Positions 32,559-46,121 of a DNA stretch of 64,000 nucleotides are shown one piece after another. The translations under genes were made by a program, and so were the position numbers. Within the stretch, counting starts at the first letter, position 1. Each line of letters begins with the position of its first letter. The notes below the pieces were generated by a model. It was not told where the DNA came from, did not search any database, and was given only the letters and a program-made list of their open reading frames with translations. The DNA is from Jaltomata sinuosa (taxonomy: Eukaryota > Streptophyta > Magnoliopsida > Solanales > Solanaceae), in the NCBI GenBank assembly GCA_003996215.1, contig QJPP01005256.1:1-64000 (forward strand). Direction: 5' to 3'.

Positions 32559-34798
32559 TGTCACGACCTAACCCATCGTGAGTGGCACCCACCCAACCCC
32601 CAGATGAGCGAACCAATAGAGTTCATCCCTTGTCTAGACTAACAGCCTAAAACCAATAATAGAAAGTAAACTAGCAGTCAAAACAATTCAAAACTAATCA
32701 TAATCATTATCCTGCGGAAAATCCCTCCTAGGAACTGAAAGTCATTGTACCAAACATCAACACCAAATATCTAGAATACGGGGGTGCAACCCCAAAAGAT
32801 AAAAATGAAATAGTTTTAAGTCTGAAACAAATGGACTGAAACTCTAAGGACAATCCAAGGTAGCTCAAAACAAGCATCTCACCCTTGAAAGTCAAAATCG
32901 TCGGTGCTAAATGCGAGGTCTCGTCTAAATCGCTGGTAGATTTCCTGTACTCACCAAAGACAAGCAAGTGCAGTATCAGTACACCACCACTGTGTACTGG
33001 TAGGATCATCAGCTAGTTTTCAAGTAAACAGCATATATAACAGTACAACATATTCCAGTAAATATATGGAAAACATGCAACAAGTATACAGGCCCTACAC
33101 TACAAGTCTCTACCTACCTTGTCCCAGCATGAAATCCATCTCTTACAGTTCTATACCTCGAACATGAGCCATTAACTATACCTTTTCATCTAGCCCAGAC
33201 CCATCCTGGAATCCTCTCTAGACACATACCAAAAGTAATGCTTCAACCCGACCTAAACCAAGACCAACACAGTTCACGACCACTCAAGGACCACCAGCAA
33301 TAGCACCTTTAAATAGACAACCCGGTCCACTCATGGAACCAATATCAAGTATCACATTCAGTAAAACAACCCGGTCCACACACGGAACCAATATCAGCCA
33401 ATGCAATACAATAATCAATAAAACAATGAAAGATGCAATAAAGTAAACTCGTACCAGGAGTGGTACCCATGCCAACCGAATGTTATACCCGTACCAGGCA
33501 TGGTACCCATGCCAACCATTTGTTATACATGTACCAGGTGTGGTACCCGAGCCAACCGAATGTCAACAACCACAGTCAATATATGAACACACACAACTTG
33601 TAAAACCAACAAGTAAACACCGTTCAATCACAAACTGTAAACAGGAACCTAGACATTCCACACGACTTTCCTAAGCAATGCAATGCATACAATCACTTAT
33701 ACATGAGTGCACGAATATACACATTCACAGAAAATCATAAGCCATCACCTACCTCGAAATGTTCCAAGCTCTATTCGACCCAATCTTTCCCGTATTTCGG
33801 ATTCCTCTCTCGTTCTTGGTCTAAAAACAACACACAGTATATATAATTAACACACAAGGCCTGTACATTACCCGGATTATACCAAATCCCCAAACTCCAT
33901 GCCACCCATGATCATCCCACCCTTTTCTCGGGCTTTTACACCGTTAATTCTCCTAGTTCTATCATTGTTATGGATAAAACAGGGAATTAAACAACCAATG
34001 ATCATAATAATGTCCTTTAATCCATACCCAAGAACACACATGCTTGGAATCCCCTTCCTTCCCCGAATTTCACCATCTCTAGGTTATTCTCACCTTTCCC
34101 CAATTACCTTCCTAGTAATTCTACAGCATAGGAAATGTAATACAAAGATTGGAGAACGAAAACCTACCTTAGGGAAGAATTTTGACGAAAAAAGGAAGAA
34201 AAACACCTGGAATCGCCTAGCCCTTCTCCCAAAATGAACTTGTGAAAAACTGAATGTTTTGGGAGCTGTTTAGGCATTAAAATCCCGTCAGCCCTCTATA
34301 GCAGTCCTCGCTCCGCTATAGCGGTACCACAATAGCGGTAGGCTGCCGCTATAGCGGTCTTAAGTAGTTTGACCGCCCTTTGACCGCCGCTATAGCGATA
34401 ATTTCTACCGCTATAGCGGTGGCCGTTATCGCGCATGATAGCGCTTGTCATGGACAGAATGTTCGGAAATCTACCAGTTTTGGCCATTTCACAACACACC
34501 TGTTTCCCTTGACATCTTGAAATAACCCCTTCACGTTAAACGCGATTTTGGGAGTTCTACTTACCCAAATGCGATTCTGAAAAGTCCCCCGGACGCCTTT
34601 ATGTCTTGGCTACGTGGAAAACTAGCTCAATCCAAGACACCTAAACCCATCTTTACCCGGATTTCCCTAGACTCTACCTCGCTCCAAAACTGGTCGAGGC
34701 TAGCCTAGCCCAGAATTTCAAACTCCCAAACCCAGAGTTTTCTATCTCTAAAACTTGGCACGATGGAACTACCCGTAACAACGAACCTGGTCATTACA
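32559..34798 (-). repeat. 3' LTR of element B
   Basis: 2.2 kb, from TGTCACGACCTAACCC to GGTCATTACA. It contains three 39-bp units (33445-33560) and a CCGCTATAGCGG-type palindrome cluster (34300-34425). A polypurine tract is not obvious next to it: on the element strand the adjoining sequence is GATGGGTAAATTGGTATCTG. Confidence 0.92.
34300..34425 (-). repeat. CCGCTATAGCGG palindrome cluster, 3' LTR of B
   Basis: Two perfect 12-bp palindromes (near 34345 and 34408), with decayed copies (TCCGCTATAGCGG part, CCGCTATAGCGATA, CCACAATAGCGG) in the same arrangement as 22657-22770. Confidence 0.8.
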
Positions 34799-34810
34799 AC
34801 AGATACCAAT

Positions 34811-37800
34811 TTACCCATCGTTCATCCCCGAATGATCAAACCCGAAATTATGGAAATAAAAGGAAGGAAGTGTAGTACCTAAATCCTCAAACAATTAAGG
34901 GCACTTGTCCCGCATGTCCTTCTTAGTTTCCTAAGTGGCTTCCTCAACCGGACGATGCTTCCACTAAACCTTCACCATATCAATCACCTTTGTCCTCAAC
35001 CTCCGGACATCCCGAGCAAGAATCAAAACCGGTTCCTCCTCATAACGAATATCCTTACCGAAAAGTACCTTATCCCACTTGATGATATAGTCCCCATCCC
35101 TATGGTATTGCTTGAGCATGGATACATGGAATACCGGATGGATTCCCGACAAACTAAGTAGCAGTGCTAATTTGTAAGCCACTGGCCCCATAATTTCAAG
35201 CACTTTAGATGGACCGATAAATCGAAGGCTAAGTTTGACCTTCTTACCAAACCGTATAACCCCTTTCATTGGTGATACCTTTAACAATACCTGCTCACCA
35301 AACTGAAAGTCTATGTCCCGGACCTTGCAATTTGCATACTCTTTCTGACTGCTTTGAGCAGTCAACAACTTGGTCTGTATGCCCCTTACCTTTTCCTGCG
35401 CTTCCTTCACTAAGTCTACGCCCAAAGGCTTCACATCACCTTCCTCAAACCACCCAACCGGTGATCTGCAGTTCCTCCCATACAGAGCCTCGAACGGTGC
35501 CATATCGATACTGGAGTGGTAGCTATTGTTGTACGAGAATTCGCACAGCAGTAGAAACTGGTCCCAATGACCCCCGAAGTCCATCACACATGCTCTCAGC
35601 ATGTCCTCCAATACCTGGATCATCCTTTCCGACTGACCATCAGTCTGAGGGTGGAAGGTTTTGCTAAAGGTGAATTGTGTACCCAACTCTTCATGTAACT
35701 TGCCCAGAACTTAGAAATAAACTGCGTACCCCTGTCCGAAATAATGGACAGTGGTACCCCATGCAGTCTCACAATCTCTTTCACGTAGATCTTAGCCAAT
35801 TGCTGTGAATTATAATCTACCCTGATCGGAATGAAATGAGCGGACTTGGTTAGCCTGTCAACAATGACCCAAATTGAGTCATATTTCCCCAATGTCTTGG
35901 GAAGACCCACCACTAAATCCATAGCTATCATTTCCCATTTCCACTCTGGAATGAGCATTCTCTGAAGTAGTCCTGCAGGTCTCTGATGTTCATACTTTAC
36001 CTACTGGCAGTTCTGACATTTGACCACAAAATCCACTATGTCCCTTTTCATCCCGGGCCACCAGTAACGCTGCCTCAAGTTCCTGTACATTTTGGTCACA
36101 CCTGGATGAATTGAGTACCGCGAACCATGAGCTTCTGCCAAGATTTTTTGTATCATATCATCCACCCGAGGAACACAAATCCTCTCCCTGAAATGCAACA
36201 CTCCACCAGAGTCTAACATAACGTCTCTGGACTCCCTTGATATTACCTTACCTCGCAACTAACCCAGTTTCGGATCCTGAAACTCTTTTGCCTTTATTTC
36301 CTCTATGAAGGTGGACTTGAGCTCAATGCTGGCCAATAACCCACCTTGATCTGAAACACCCAAGTGCATGAACTTGGCCTCCAAAGCCCGAATCTCCTTA
36401 GCCAATGGTCGTTTAGACGCCCCCAAACAAGCCAAGATACTGATGCTAACAGTTTTCCGACTCAATGTGTCTACCACCACATTAGCCTTACCCAGATGGT
36501 ACTGAATTGTCACATCATAATCCTTCAATAAATCCATCCATCTCCTCTACCTCAGATTAAAATCCTACTGTTTGAAAATGTGTTACAGACTGCGATGATC
36601 TGTGAATACCTCACACTTGACACCATAAAGATAGTGTCTCCATATTTTTTCAATGGAAAAACCATTGCTGCCAACTCTAAATCGTGAGTTAGGTAATTCC
36701 TCTCATGCACCTTCAACTGCCTGGATGCATAGGTTATCACATTCCTATCCTGCATCAACATAACACCCAAACCAGAATGTGAAGCATCACAGTAAACAAC
36801 AAAATCTTTACCTTCAACCGGCAAGGACAAAATAAAGGTTGTGGTTAAAAGTGTCTTAAGATTTTGGAAGCTCTCATCACACTTGTCAGACCATACGAAC
36901 GGTACCTCCTTCTGTGTCAGCCTTGTCAGGTGAGTAGTAATAGAAGCAAAATTCTTAACAAACCTCCGGTAGTACCCCGCGAGCCCAACAAAACTCCTCA
37001 TCTCGGTCACAGAGCTAGGCCGAACCCAACTCTTGATTGCCTCAATTTTCTAGGGATCGACCATTACCCCTCTTTCCGACACTACATGCCCCAAGAATAC
37101 CACAGAAGTCAACCAAAACTTACACTTAGTGAATTTTTCATAAAGATTTTGGTGCCTCAAGATATCCAGCACAATACGAAGATGATTATCATGCTCCTCC
37201 CTACTCTTAGAGTAGATCAAAATATCACCAATGAACACGATAACGGAGGAATCCAAGTAAGACTTAAACACCCCATTCATCAAACTCATGAATGCTGCCG
37301 GCGCATTGGTCAAACCAAACTACATTATTAGAAACTCGTAATGTCCATACCGAGTCTGAAAAGTTGTCTTCAGAATGTCCTCAGGTCTAATCTTTAACTG
37401 ATGGTACCCCGACCTCAAGTCAATTTTTGAGAACATTGATGCACCCTGAAGCTGGTCAAACAAATCATCTATACGGGGTAGAGGGTACTTATTCTGGATG
37501 GTCACCTTGTTCAGCTGCCTATAATCTATGCACATCCGCATACTACCATTCTTTTTCTTTACAAATAAGACCGAAGCACCCCAAGGTGAAGCACTGGGAC
37601 CTATAAATCCCTTATCTAGGAGTTCCTGCAGCTGAGTCTTAAGGTCCCTTAACTCTGCCAGAGCCATACAATACAGAGGAATGGAAATGGGATGAGTGTC
37701 TGGCTCCAAATCAATACAAAAATCTATGTCCCTTTCCGGAGGCATACCAGGCAAGTCTGCTGGAAACACCTCTAAAAATTCAGAAACCACTGGAACTGAC

Positions 37801-38387
37801 TCAATAGGAGGAGACTCCACACTATCATCCCGGAGATGACCCAAAAAGGCTAGACACCCCCTCCCCACTAGCTTCCTAGACCGGACAAACGATATTATCT
37901 TAATTGGCTTAGGCCTGTACACACCTTCTCACTCTAGTCTATCCTTACCCGAAATCTCTAGAGCCATAGTCTTGGTGTTACAGTTCAACACAGCATGATA
38001 AGGAGATAGCCAGGTCATACCCAAGATAATATCAAAATCAGTCATATCCAGAATTACCAAGTCTACCCAAGTATGTAACCCCACAAAAACAACTGAACAG
38101 TCACAATATACATGAGTCACAACCACCGACTCTCCAACTAGGGTAGAAATATAGATAGGGGAATCAAAGATATCACAAGTCAAACCCTGCCCCAAAGCAA
38201 AACTCACAGACACATAAGAATACATAGAGCCTGGGTCAAATAATACTAAAGCCCTTTTATCACAGATAAGAATAGTACCTGTGATCACCACATCTGAGGC
38301 TTCCACCTCAGTCCTCTCTGGAAAAGCATAGCAATGAGCCCGATCATCAATCCGGGCGACTTCCCGGGCCGACTGCGTCGTACCCCG
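34811..38387 (-). pseudogene. pol: gypsy pol of element B (protease, RT, RNase H, integrase)
   Basis: The protease (38306 leftward) has the motif FDPGSMYSYVS. The reverse transcriptase (37922-37050) has MRMCIDYRQLNKVTI, FSKIDLRSGYHQLKI and VFIGDILIYS, where the family norm is FIDD, so a catalytic aspartate is lost. RNase H (36900-36450) has VYCDASHSGLG and YHLGKANVVVDTLSRK. Integrase has the H-H-C-C zinc region (36150-36005), the core aspartates (MDLVVGL, IISDRGTQF) and the glutamate in DGQSERMIQ, followed by a C-terminal PVFHVSMLK block. Stops lie at 37320, 37050, about 36259, 36001 and 34964; frameshifts lie near 36600, 35690 and 38390. The order RT-RNase H-integrase identifies Ty3/gypsy. 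Confidence 0.93.
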
Positions 38388-38389
38388 GC

Positions 38390-39769
38390 CTACGCCGCTA
38401 TTCCCTTGGTCTCCCCAACCTCCCTGAAAGTTACCTTGCCCACCCTGTGGATGACCCCTGGCATTACCTCCTCTGCCTCTGGAACCACTGCTCTAGTCTG
38501 CTGCTGACCCTGGTTACCTGTCTGCCTATGTGGACGCTCCCTCTTAAAGTGGCCCAACTCACCACACTGGAAGCAACCACAGTCCAGAGTAGGTCTGCTA
38601 GCTGATGTATAGGACTCTCTCTGGCCTCTAGGAGCTGAAGACTGAGCTCCCTGACGACCACCTATAGTAGCTGGCAGAGTTGACTGAATAAGACGGGCCA
38701 GATAAGTCTGTTGATGCTGGCCCCTGGAGTATGAACCACCATAATTTCCCTCATTCTGGGGCTTCTTGGCTAAAGCCTTAGCCTTCCCCGCTTGTCTAAC
38801 TCCCTCAATCTTCTTCACATAATCCACCACATCATTAAATCCCTTTCCCGAAAAAGTCATATGCACCGACAGTACCTGCAGTTCACTATTCAGACCCTTG
38901 ATAAACAATCGGACTCGTTCCTCCTCGGAACCCAATATTTGTGTAGCAAAATGAGACAACGCATGGAACTTAGCCTCATAAGCTGAGATCGACGTGCTAC
39001 CCTGCTCCAAGTTTAAAAACTCATCCTTCTTCCAGTCCCTCAAAGTACAGGGAACGTACTTCTCTAGATACAATGCTTGGAACTGCTCCCAAGTCATTGG
39101 AGGTAGAATAGAAGATCAACACTCAACATGAGACCTCCACCACTGCTTGGGATCACCCTACAGCTGAAAAGTGACAAACTCCACCCCATGTTGACGTACG
39201 ATACCTAATTTGTGCAACCTCTCATGGCAATCCAGGATGAACTCATAGGCATCCTCCTTGTCTTTACCCTGAAACATCGGAGGTTTCATCTTAAGAAAGT
39301 TAGTCAGCATCTCATTCTCATTACCTGTCATCACTGGGCCTAGCATTGGCCTAAGGAGATCATTTATGCCCGAAACTGCATCCATCCTTGGTATAGTAGT
39401 AGTCGATGGCTGAGTATCAAAGGCCTAATTTGCATAAGTTGCGGGTATGGTTCCAGCACCAACCAACCCACTCAGAATATCCCACGCCTGCTTAAAAGCT
39501 TCTGGTGTCAAAGTAGGAAAGCCTGCACCCCCAATCGGTGTTGCCTCCTCTTGAGCCCCTCCATCCTCTACAACCACTTCTTCTACATCCTCAGCCACAT
39601 GATCCTGAGGTGGGGGAGGGGTTACCTCATGTGCAGCAGTAGCTCGAGCTCCACCCCTGGCGGGTGTGGCTCCAACTCGTCCCCTGCCCCTTCCCCTACC
39701 TCTGCCACAAACTTTCAGGTCCGCTGCTGGGACTGCTGGCCTTGCTCCATTATTCCTTGTAGTGACCAT
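38390..39769 (-). pseudogene. gag: gypsy gag of element B
   Basis: It starts at ATG 39767-39769 with a basic, glycine/arginine-rich N-terminus (MVTTRNNGARP, GRGRGRGRGRVGATPARGG). The gag domain continues in the same frame across stops at 39425, 39158 and about 39115 (FLKMKPPMFQGKDKEDAYEF, MTWEQFQALYLEKYVP, LNLEQGSTSISAYEAKF). The nucleocapsid knuckle reads CFQCGELGHFKRER, so the last cysteine of C-X2-C-X4-H-X4-C has become arginine. The frame ends at 38390; protease continues in another frame, indicating a frameshift, since related elements read straight through. Confidence 0.92.
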
Positions 39770-39972
39770 CTACAGACAGAAGATTGAATGAGGTTAGATA
39801 AAAATTTGTATCACCAGATACCAATTGGAATCGAGTTATAGCACGAAGGAAAGAAGAAAGAGATAGTTTTTCCTAGAGCCCCATAGGCTCTTGAAGAAAA
39901 GTACGGATGTCTCTGGACCGTTCCACAAGACTCTACTAGACATGTTTGGTACAACGAGATCAACAAACCTAG

Positions 39973-39984
39973 GCTTTGATACCA
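39973..39984 (-). promoter_or_regulatory. primer-binding site of element B
   Basis: The minus strand reads TGGTATCAAAGC, the initiator tRNA-Met complement with one change, four bases from the 5' LTR. Confidence 0.88.
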
Positions 39985-40621
39985 TCTTTGTCATGACCCA
40001 GCCCGTTGTGTGTGGCACCCACCCAACCCCTGGATAAGCGAACTAATAGAGTTTAGCCCTTGTCTAGAATAACAGCCTAAAACCAATAACAGAAAGTAAA
40101 CTAGCAATCAAAACAATTCAAAACTAATCATAATCATTATCCTGCGGAAAATCCCTCCTAGGAACTGAAAGTCATGATACCAAACATCAACACCAAATAT
40201 ATAGGATACGGGGATGCAACCCCAAAAGATAAAAATGAAATAGTTTTAAGTCCGAAACAAATGGACTGAAACTCTATAGACAACCCAAGATAGCTCAAAA
40301 CAAGCAGCTCACCCTTGAAAGTCAGAATCGTCGGTGCTAAATGTGAGGTCGCGTCTCAGTCGCTGGTAGATTTCATGTACTCACCTAAGACAAGCAAGTG
40401 CAGTATCAGTACACCACCACTGTATACTGGTAGGATCATCAGCCAGTTTTCAAGTAAACAACATATATAACAGTACAACATATTCAAATAAATATATGGA
40501 AAACATGCAACAAGTATACAGGCCCTAGACTACAAGTCTCTACCTACCTTGTCCCAGCATGAAATCCATCTCTTATAGTTCTATACCCCGAACATGAGCC
40601 ATTAACTATACCTTTCGGTCT

Positions 40622-40626
40622 AGCCT
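40622..40626. repeat. target site duplication of solo LTR A (left copy)
   Basis: AGCCT, repeated at 44515-44519. The uninterrupted LTR of element B has TCTAGCCCAGACCC at the equivalent site (33190). Confidence 0.95.
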
Positions 40627-43600
40627 TGTAATGACCCTTTTCAGTCATTTACACATTTTTGCCTTTCTTGTACCATTAGAGCTTACTTGTAGCGGCCCAA
40701 GTCATGTATGGCTTGTAGGGACCGGTAGTTCGGTGCCCGGGCCATTTGTTTGGTCTTTATGGCCGTTCCTCATTTTTGAGCTTCAACTTTGGAAATCGTT
40801 GACTTCCAACAACATTCTTGGTAATATCAAAGAATTAAACCAAGGTTCTAGGTTAAAGAAATTCCTTACTCGAAAGTTTGAGTTAAAGAAATGCCTCGTG
40901 TAACACCTCGCCCGTTTGGAAGGTTTAAAGTAACCCGTGACTTTGGGGTAAGACTAATAGTTAAGAAGGATGTGTTATGAGGTATTATAATCGCAAAATG
41001 TTCGTATGATAAGTTTTGAAGTCAAGCAAGTTGCGAAACAAAAGTCGGAAAAAGTTATTGTAAATTCCTTTAAGGAATTCTCTTCAAATTTGGGTTAAAT
41101 TTCTTGGGGTGTTTCTCCTTATCTATAAAGAGTTAGTGGGCTCCCAATATACCAAATCGAAGGTCTACGAGTCTAGTTTCCTACGCAATAAACCGTTTGT
41201 CCATACAACTACAGAATAGAGAGATATTGATGTTTTTGTAAGACCGCGCAAGCAGACACGTCAAGGTGGGGCCCGCATCCTAAGTCGGTTTTGCTTTATA
41301 AAAGGTGTTCCAGCTTCGTTTTAATTCATAAAAATCACCCAAAAGCTTCAGAAAATTAGAGGGAGAGTCCATAAATAATCCATGGACTTTGATCCTTTCA
41401 ATTCGGAAGTTTAACGGAAGTTGCTCTACGTCGCGAGCTCGTCATTTTGGTATTGTTTTCCCCGTCGATTTCATGGCGTATCTTCATGGGTGTTGATGCA
41501 GCGATCCAGCAGGTGTTTTCTGAGTATTTGGCAGTAGCTATGGAGTTATTTTGGTGAGGTATGGATCCCGTATACTTATCTATTTGTTGGATCAAGATTT
41601 TAAGCTTCTAGTTATGAAAAGTTGTTGTTGCCGATATCTTGTAGTAGTTTCTTGTTGATTTTGGATCTGTTTGTTGTTCTTGAAAGGAGACAGGTTGTTA
41701 ATCTTGGGATATTGAATATTTTTCTCAAGGAAATCTCTCTCCTACGACCCTCCTTCGTTATTATATGTTCTAGTATTATTTTATGGATTTCTGAGCCACG
41801 AAGTGGTATTTTGGATTTGTGGCTTTGGACAGCCCCTTTATCTTGTTATGTTTGGTTATTGTTGTGGTCTTATGGTTGTGGTAAGGTTCTGGAGGGATTG
41901 GGAAATTTTGCCATTCTTTTTGGGATCGCATACGATAGTGATTGGATTGGACAAACGTGATGTATGCCTTGAAATAGTTCCTCGGGAGCTCGTCGCTCCT
42001 TGGAGATGTGGTTAACGTATTGTTGTTGGATTTAGCTGCCATTTGTTATTGTTATTGGCCTCATTTTTATGCTTTGGGGTTGGCTGGTCGCGAGTGTGAC
42101 ATTAACACCTTATCAAATGGTTATGGCTCGTTCTTGCAGCCTCGTCGATTCTAGCAATTGTTCCATTACCTTGGTTGATCAGGCTTCATAGAGACGCCTT
42201 TGGGGCTTCAGTTGAAAGTATTTGTTTTGTGTGATTCAGAGCTTCCTAGAGTTGTTCGAGTCTGGACGATATCGTTCCCGCAGCTAGTCATCGGATGACA
42301 GGTAGGTTATGGTTTTCCCCTATGTAGACTCTGCGTATATAGGCTATAACTGCATTAATTAGCATCCTTGGATGGGTTGTTATAGGTTAGTACCCCAGAC
42401 CTTGTCCGCCTTTCGTCCGTCTATTTCATACGTTGTTTGTAGTATTCGCGTAGTAATATATATTACCTTTGTGGTCCTGTGTGTCCTTGTATTGACTCTG
42501 GAATATAGATGGTGGGCTATTTGGGAATGTCCGCGAGTCCCAGACATAGAGATTATCCTTTTAGGCTGGTTATGTTTGCTGAGTAGCTATTGGGCCTGTG
42601 CAGGGCTGATAGGAATTGTTGTGAGCCGTTGGGCTACTTTTATATTTGTGTGCGAGCATATCATCCATGAAAAAGGTTTTCCCCTGCATGTTTTACTACA
42701 GTTTTAACTGTGAGCCACTACTGACAGTTTTCCTAAATTTGCATGGCCCTGGGGGCACGTTTTTGGTACTGTTGTTGATAGAAAAGGGGATTTTTGGATA
42801 TTTCCGCACTGGTTTTATTACTGGTACTAGTATCTGTGGGGCAGAGCAACAAACTTGATTTTATTACTGATTCTAGTCTCTGCGGGGTAGATCACCAGAC
42901 TTGATTTTATTACTGATATTAGTCTCTGCGGGGCGGAGCACTAGATTTGATTTACTACAGTTTTAGACCCGGTTACGCCCGGGCACCCTTGGAGGGGTTT
43001 TTGAGGCATTTTCTACTACTTTAGTCCTGGACGGGGTCTAGGCATGCATACTTGAGACTGGATCTCTATCTTGATCCCGGACATGCTTTCGAATGACATG
43101 TCTTGATACTGAGTTTTAGTATGGGGTCGGGGACCTACATGGACCTTGCCTCTCCGGGCCTGGGGCTTCGGGCTGCGTGCGCCGGAGGGAAGGGTATACG
43201 GTGGAGTAGAGGTATACAGGCTGAGTCCTTCTATGGAACCTGCCTGCTGGGCCTGATTGGCACCGGAGGAGGTACATACAGAGGTTCTATTTCACATCAT
43301 ATCATATCATGCATTGGATTCCACCCTTATTTTTTGTGTGTTCAGTGTACGCTCTAGTAGTATGGGATGCCGGAGGGTTTGTTTTCACTTGATTGTGTTC
43401 CTCGGTTGTATGGGCGGCCGTTGGGACTGTAGGTAGACTATATTTACTCCTGTTTTTACTTAGAGCTTGTCTTGGCACCTGGTTCTTGAAAGATTAGTGA
43501 TGGCTAGCATGTTGAGGCTTTGGTTGTGGGATTTTTGATTATTGAGAGGGCTTTAGAGTCCTATCTTATTGAGGCACTTTTGTGTGGCCTTCTGAGCAGA

Positions 43601-44514
43601 GTGTAAGAATCTGGTTCTATTCTTGTGGGAAGCTGAGTGGTATCTCTCGGTTATTGTGGCCTAGTTATTTCATCCTAGGGTTGTACTTGTGAGGTGATTC
43701 CCTGGTTATTCTATCATATGATTGGATTGGTGTTATGATTTCCTTATACTGGTTGATTCCATTTTGAGTATGTTAGACTGATCTCCGTCTTTTCCTTCCA
43801 CTTGAGGTTACCGGTATACCGCTATTTTCTCAACTCTCTCTCTACTTACTTATATTGTTATGCAAGGACTCCAGGTGCGTTCTCCTTTCCTTCACCTGTG
43901 ATTCTGTGTAATTGTATCTCTGTGCTAGCATTTGTTACTTGAAGCTCTTGGTTATGGATGATCTGTGCTAGCTCCTTGTGCCTTGCTTATTGCCTCAGTG
44001 ACTGCTTTCTTGCTATCTGTTACTTACTGCTTTTATATCTTATATGCGCTCAGTCGGCCTATGATACCTACTGAGTAACCGTGGTTTTGGTGCTCATACT
44101 ATACTTCTGCACTTTTTTGTGCAGATATTAGCTGAGCTTTCACCGTTGATCACGTTGGAGACTCGTGCAGCTTTTGGATCTTTGGGACTAGGGTGAGCGC
44201 CTGACGGTCGGGGCTTGTCTACATCTCATCTATTGTACTGTTTCTCCTTGTACTTTCGGAGGCAATTTATGTTGTATTTTGTTACTACTAGCACTTGTAT
44301 CCTATTAGAAGCTTCTGTACTATTGATACCAAGTCTTGGGGTTGGTGTAGTTTCCTTTATGTATTTATATCGAGTTTTGCTTTCGCTTATTTCTGCTTGC
44401 TGGTGCATTTTGGTTAGGTAGGAGCCCATTACTAACCATTCTGGGCTACGGGAATTGGTTCGCCTACTGGGGGATTGTAGGTGCCATCATGACTTGAGAA
44501 ATCGGGTCGTGACA
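40627..44514 (+). mobile_element. family-A gypsy solo LTR (3.9 kb)
   Basis: It starts TGTAATGACC, ends AAATCGGGTCGTGACA, and is flanked by perfect AGCCT duplications. It is the inverted counterpart of the LTRs at 1582-4692 and 11720-14777 (compare its end with 1582-1630). No internal sequence remains, so it arose by recombination between two LTRs. It lies opposite in orientation to its host element B. Its open frames (for example 41622-41960, 42372-42707) are LTR sequence, not genes. Confidence 0.95.
42813..42950 (+). repeat. 46-bp tandem repeat inside solo LTR A
   Basis: Three units starting TTTTATTACTG at 42813, 42859 and 42905, each containing CTAGT.TCTGYGGGG. Confidence 0.9.
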
Positions 44515-46121
44515 AGCCTGGACCCACCCTGGAATCCCCTCTAGACACATACCAAAAGTAATGCTTCAACCCAGCCTAAACCAAGACCAATACAGCAGTT
44601 ATACAAAATTCCCGGCCACTCAAGGACGACCAGCAATAACACCTTTAAATAGACAACACGGTCCACTCAGGGAACCAATATCAAGTATCACATTAAGTAA
44701 AACAACCTGGTCCATACATGGAACCAATATAATCCAATACAATACAATAATCAATGAAACAATGCAAGATGCAATAAAGTAAACCTGTACCAGGCGTGGT
44801 ACTCGTGCCAACCGAATGTTATACCCATACCAGGAGTGGTACCCATTCCAACCATTTGTTATACCCGTACCAGGCGTGGTACCCGAGCCAACCGAATGTC
44901 AACAACCAAAGTCAATATATGAACACACACAACTTGTAAAACTAATAAGTAAACACCATTCAATCACAGAATGTAAACAGGAACCTAGACTTTCCACACG
45001 ACTTCCCTAAGCAATGTAATGCATACAATAACTTAGACATGAGTACACAAATATACACATTCACAGAAAATCATAAGCCATCACCTACCTCAAAATGTTC
45101 CAAGCTCTATTCGACCCGAGATTTCCCGTGTTCCAGATTCCTCTCCCGTTCTTGGTCTAAAAACAACACACAGTATATATAATTAACACACAAGGCTTGT
45201 ACATTACCTGGATTATACAAAATCCCCAAACCCCAGGCCACCCATAATCATCCCACCCTTTTCCCAGGCTTTTCCACCATTAATTCTCCTAGTTCTATCA
45301 TTTTTTACGGATAAAACAAGGAATTAAACAACCTATGATCATATTAATGTACTTTAATCCATACCCAAGAACACACATGCTTGGAATCATCTTCATTCCC
45401 CGAATTCCACCATCCTTAGGTTATTCTAACTTTTCCCCAATTTTCCTACTAGCAATTCTACCCGCATAGGAAACGTAATACAAAGATTAAGGAACGAAAA
45501 CCTTACCTTAGGGAAGAATTTTGACGGAAAAAGGAAGAAAAATGCCTGGAATCGCCTAGCCCTTCTCCCAAAATGAACATGTGAAAAACTAAATGTTTTG
45601 GGAGCTGTTTTTGCATTAAAATCCCATTGGCCCACTATAGTGGTCCCGCTATAGAGGTAGGCTGCCACTATAGAGGTCTTAAGTAGGTTGACCGCCTTTT
45701 GACCGCTGCTATAGCGGTAATTTCTACCATTATAGCAGTGGCTGCTATCGCGCGTGACCGCACTCATCATGAACAGAATATCCGGAAATCTATCATTTTT
45801 GGCCATTTCACAACACACTTGGTTCCACCGATATCCTGAAACAATCTTTTCACGTCAAACGTGATTTCTGGAGTTCTACTTACCCAAATGGGATTCCAAA
45901 AAGTCCCCTGGACTCCTTTATGTCTTGGCTACGTGAAAAACTACCTCAATCCAAGACACCTAAACCCATCTTTACCTGGATTTCCCTAGACTCTACCTCA
46001 CTCCAAAACCGGCCGAGGCTAGCCTAGCCCAAAATTTCAAACTCCCAAATCGGAGTTTTCTAACTCTAAAACTTGGCACGATAGAACTACACATAATGAC
46101 GGACCCGATCGGTACAGTTTC

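Larger units (their letters stand above)
32559..46116 (-). mobile_element. complete Ty3/gypsy element B with nested solo LTR
   Basis: Minus-strand order: 5' LTR (39989-46116, split by an insertion), primer-binding site, gag, protease, reverse transcriptase, RNase H, integrase, 3' LTR (32559-34798). Both ends are TG...CA and perfect GTTTC target duplications flank it. Without the nested LTR it is about 9.7 kb. Where I compared the two LTRs by eye (first 230 bp) they differ at about one base in ten, so the insertion is not recent. All coding parts carry stops or frameshifts. Confidence 0.95.
39989..46116 (-). repeat. 5' LTR of element B, split by a solo LTR
   Basis: The two halves (39989-40626 and 44520-46116) align with the intact copy at 32559-34798 and together give about 2.2 kb. 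It contains three 39-bp units (44783-44895) and a decayed palindrome cluster (45640-45735). Confidence 0.93.

Noticed and set aside
42372..42707. 111-residue frame in the solo LTR
   Set aside because: Family-A LTR sequence; the equivalent frames in the other two LTRs are broken.
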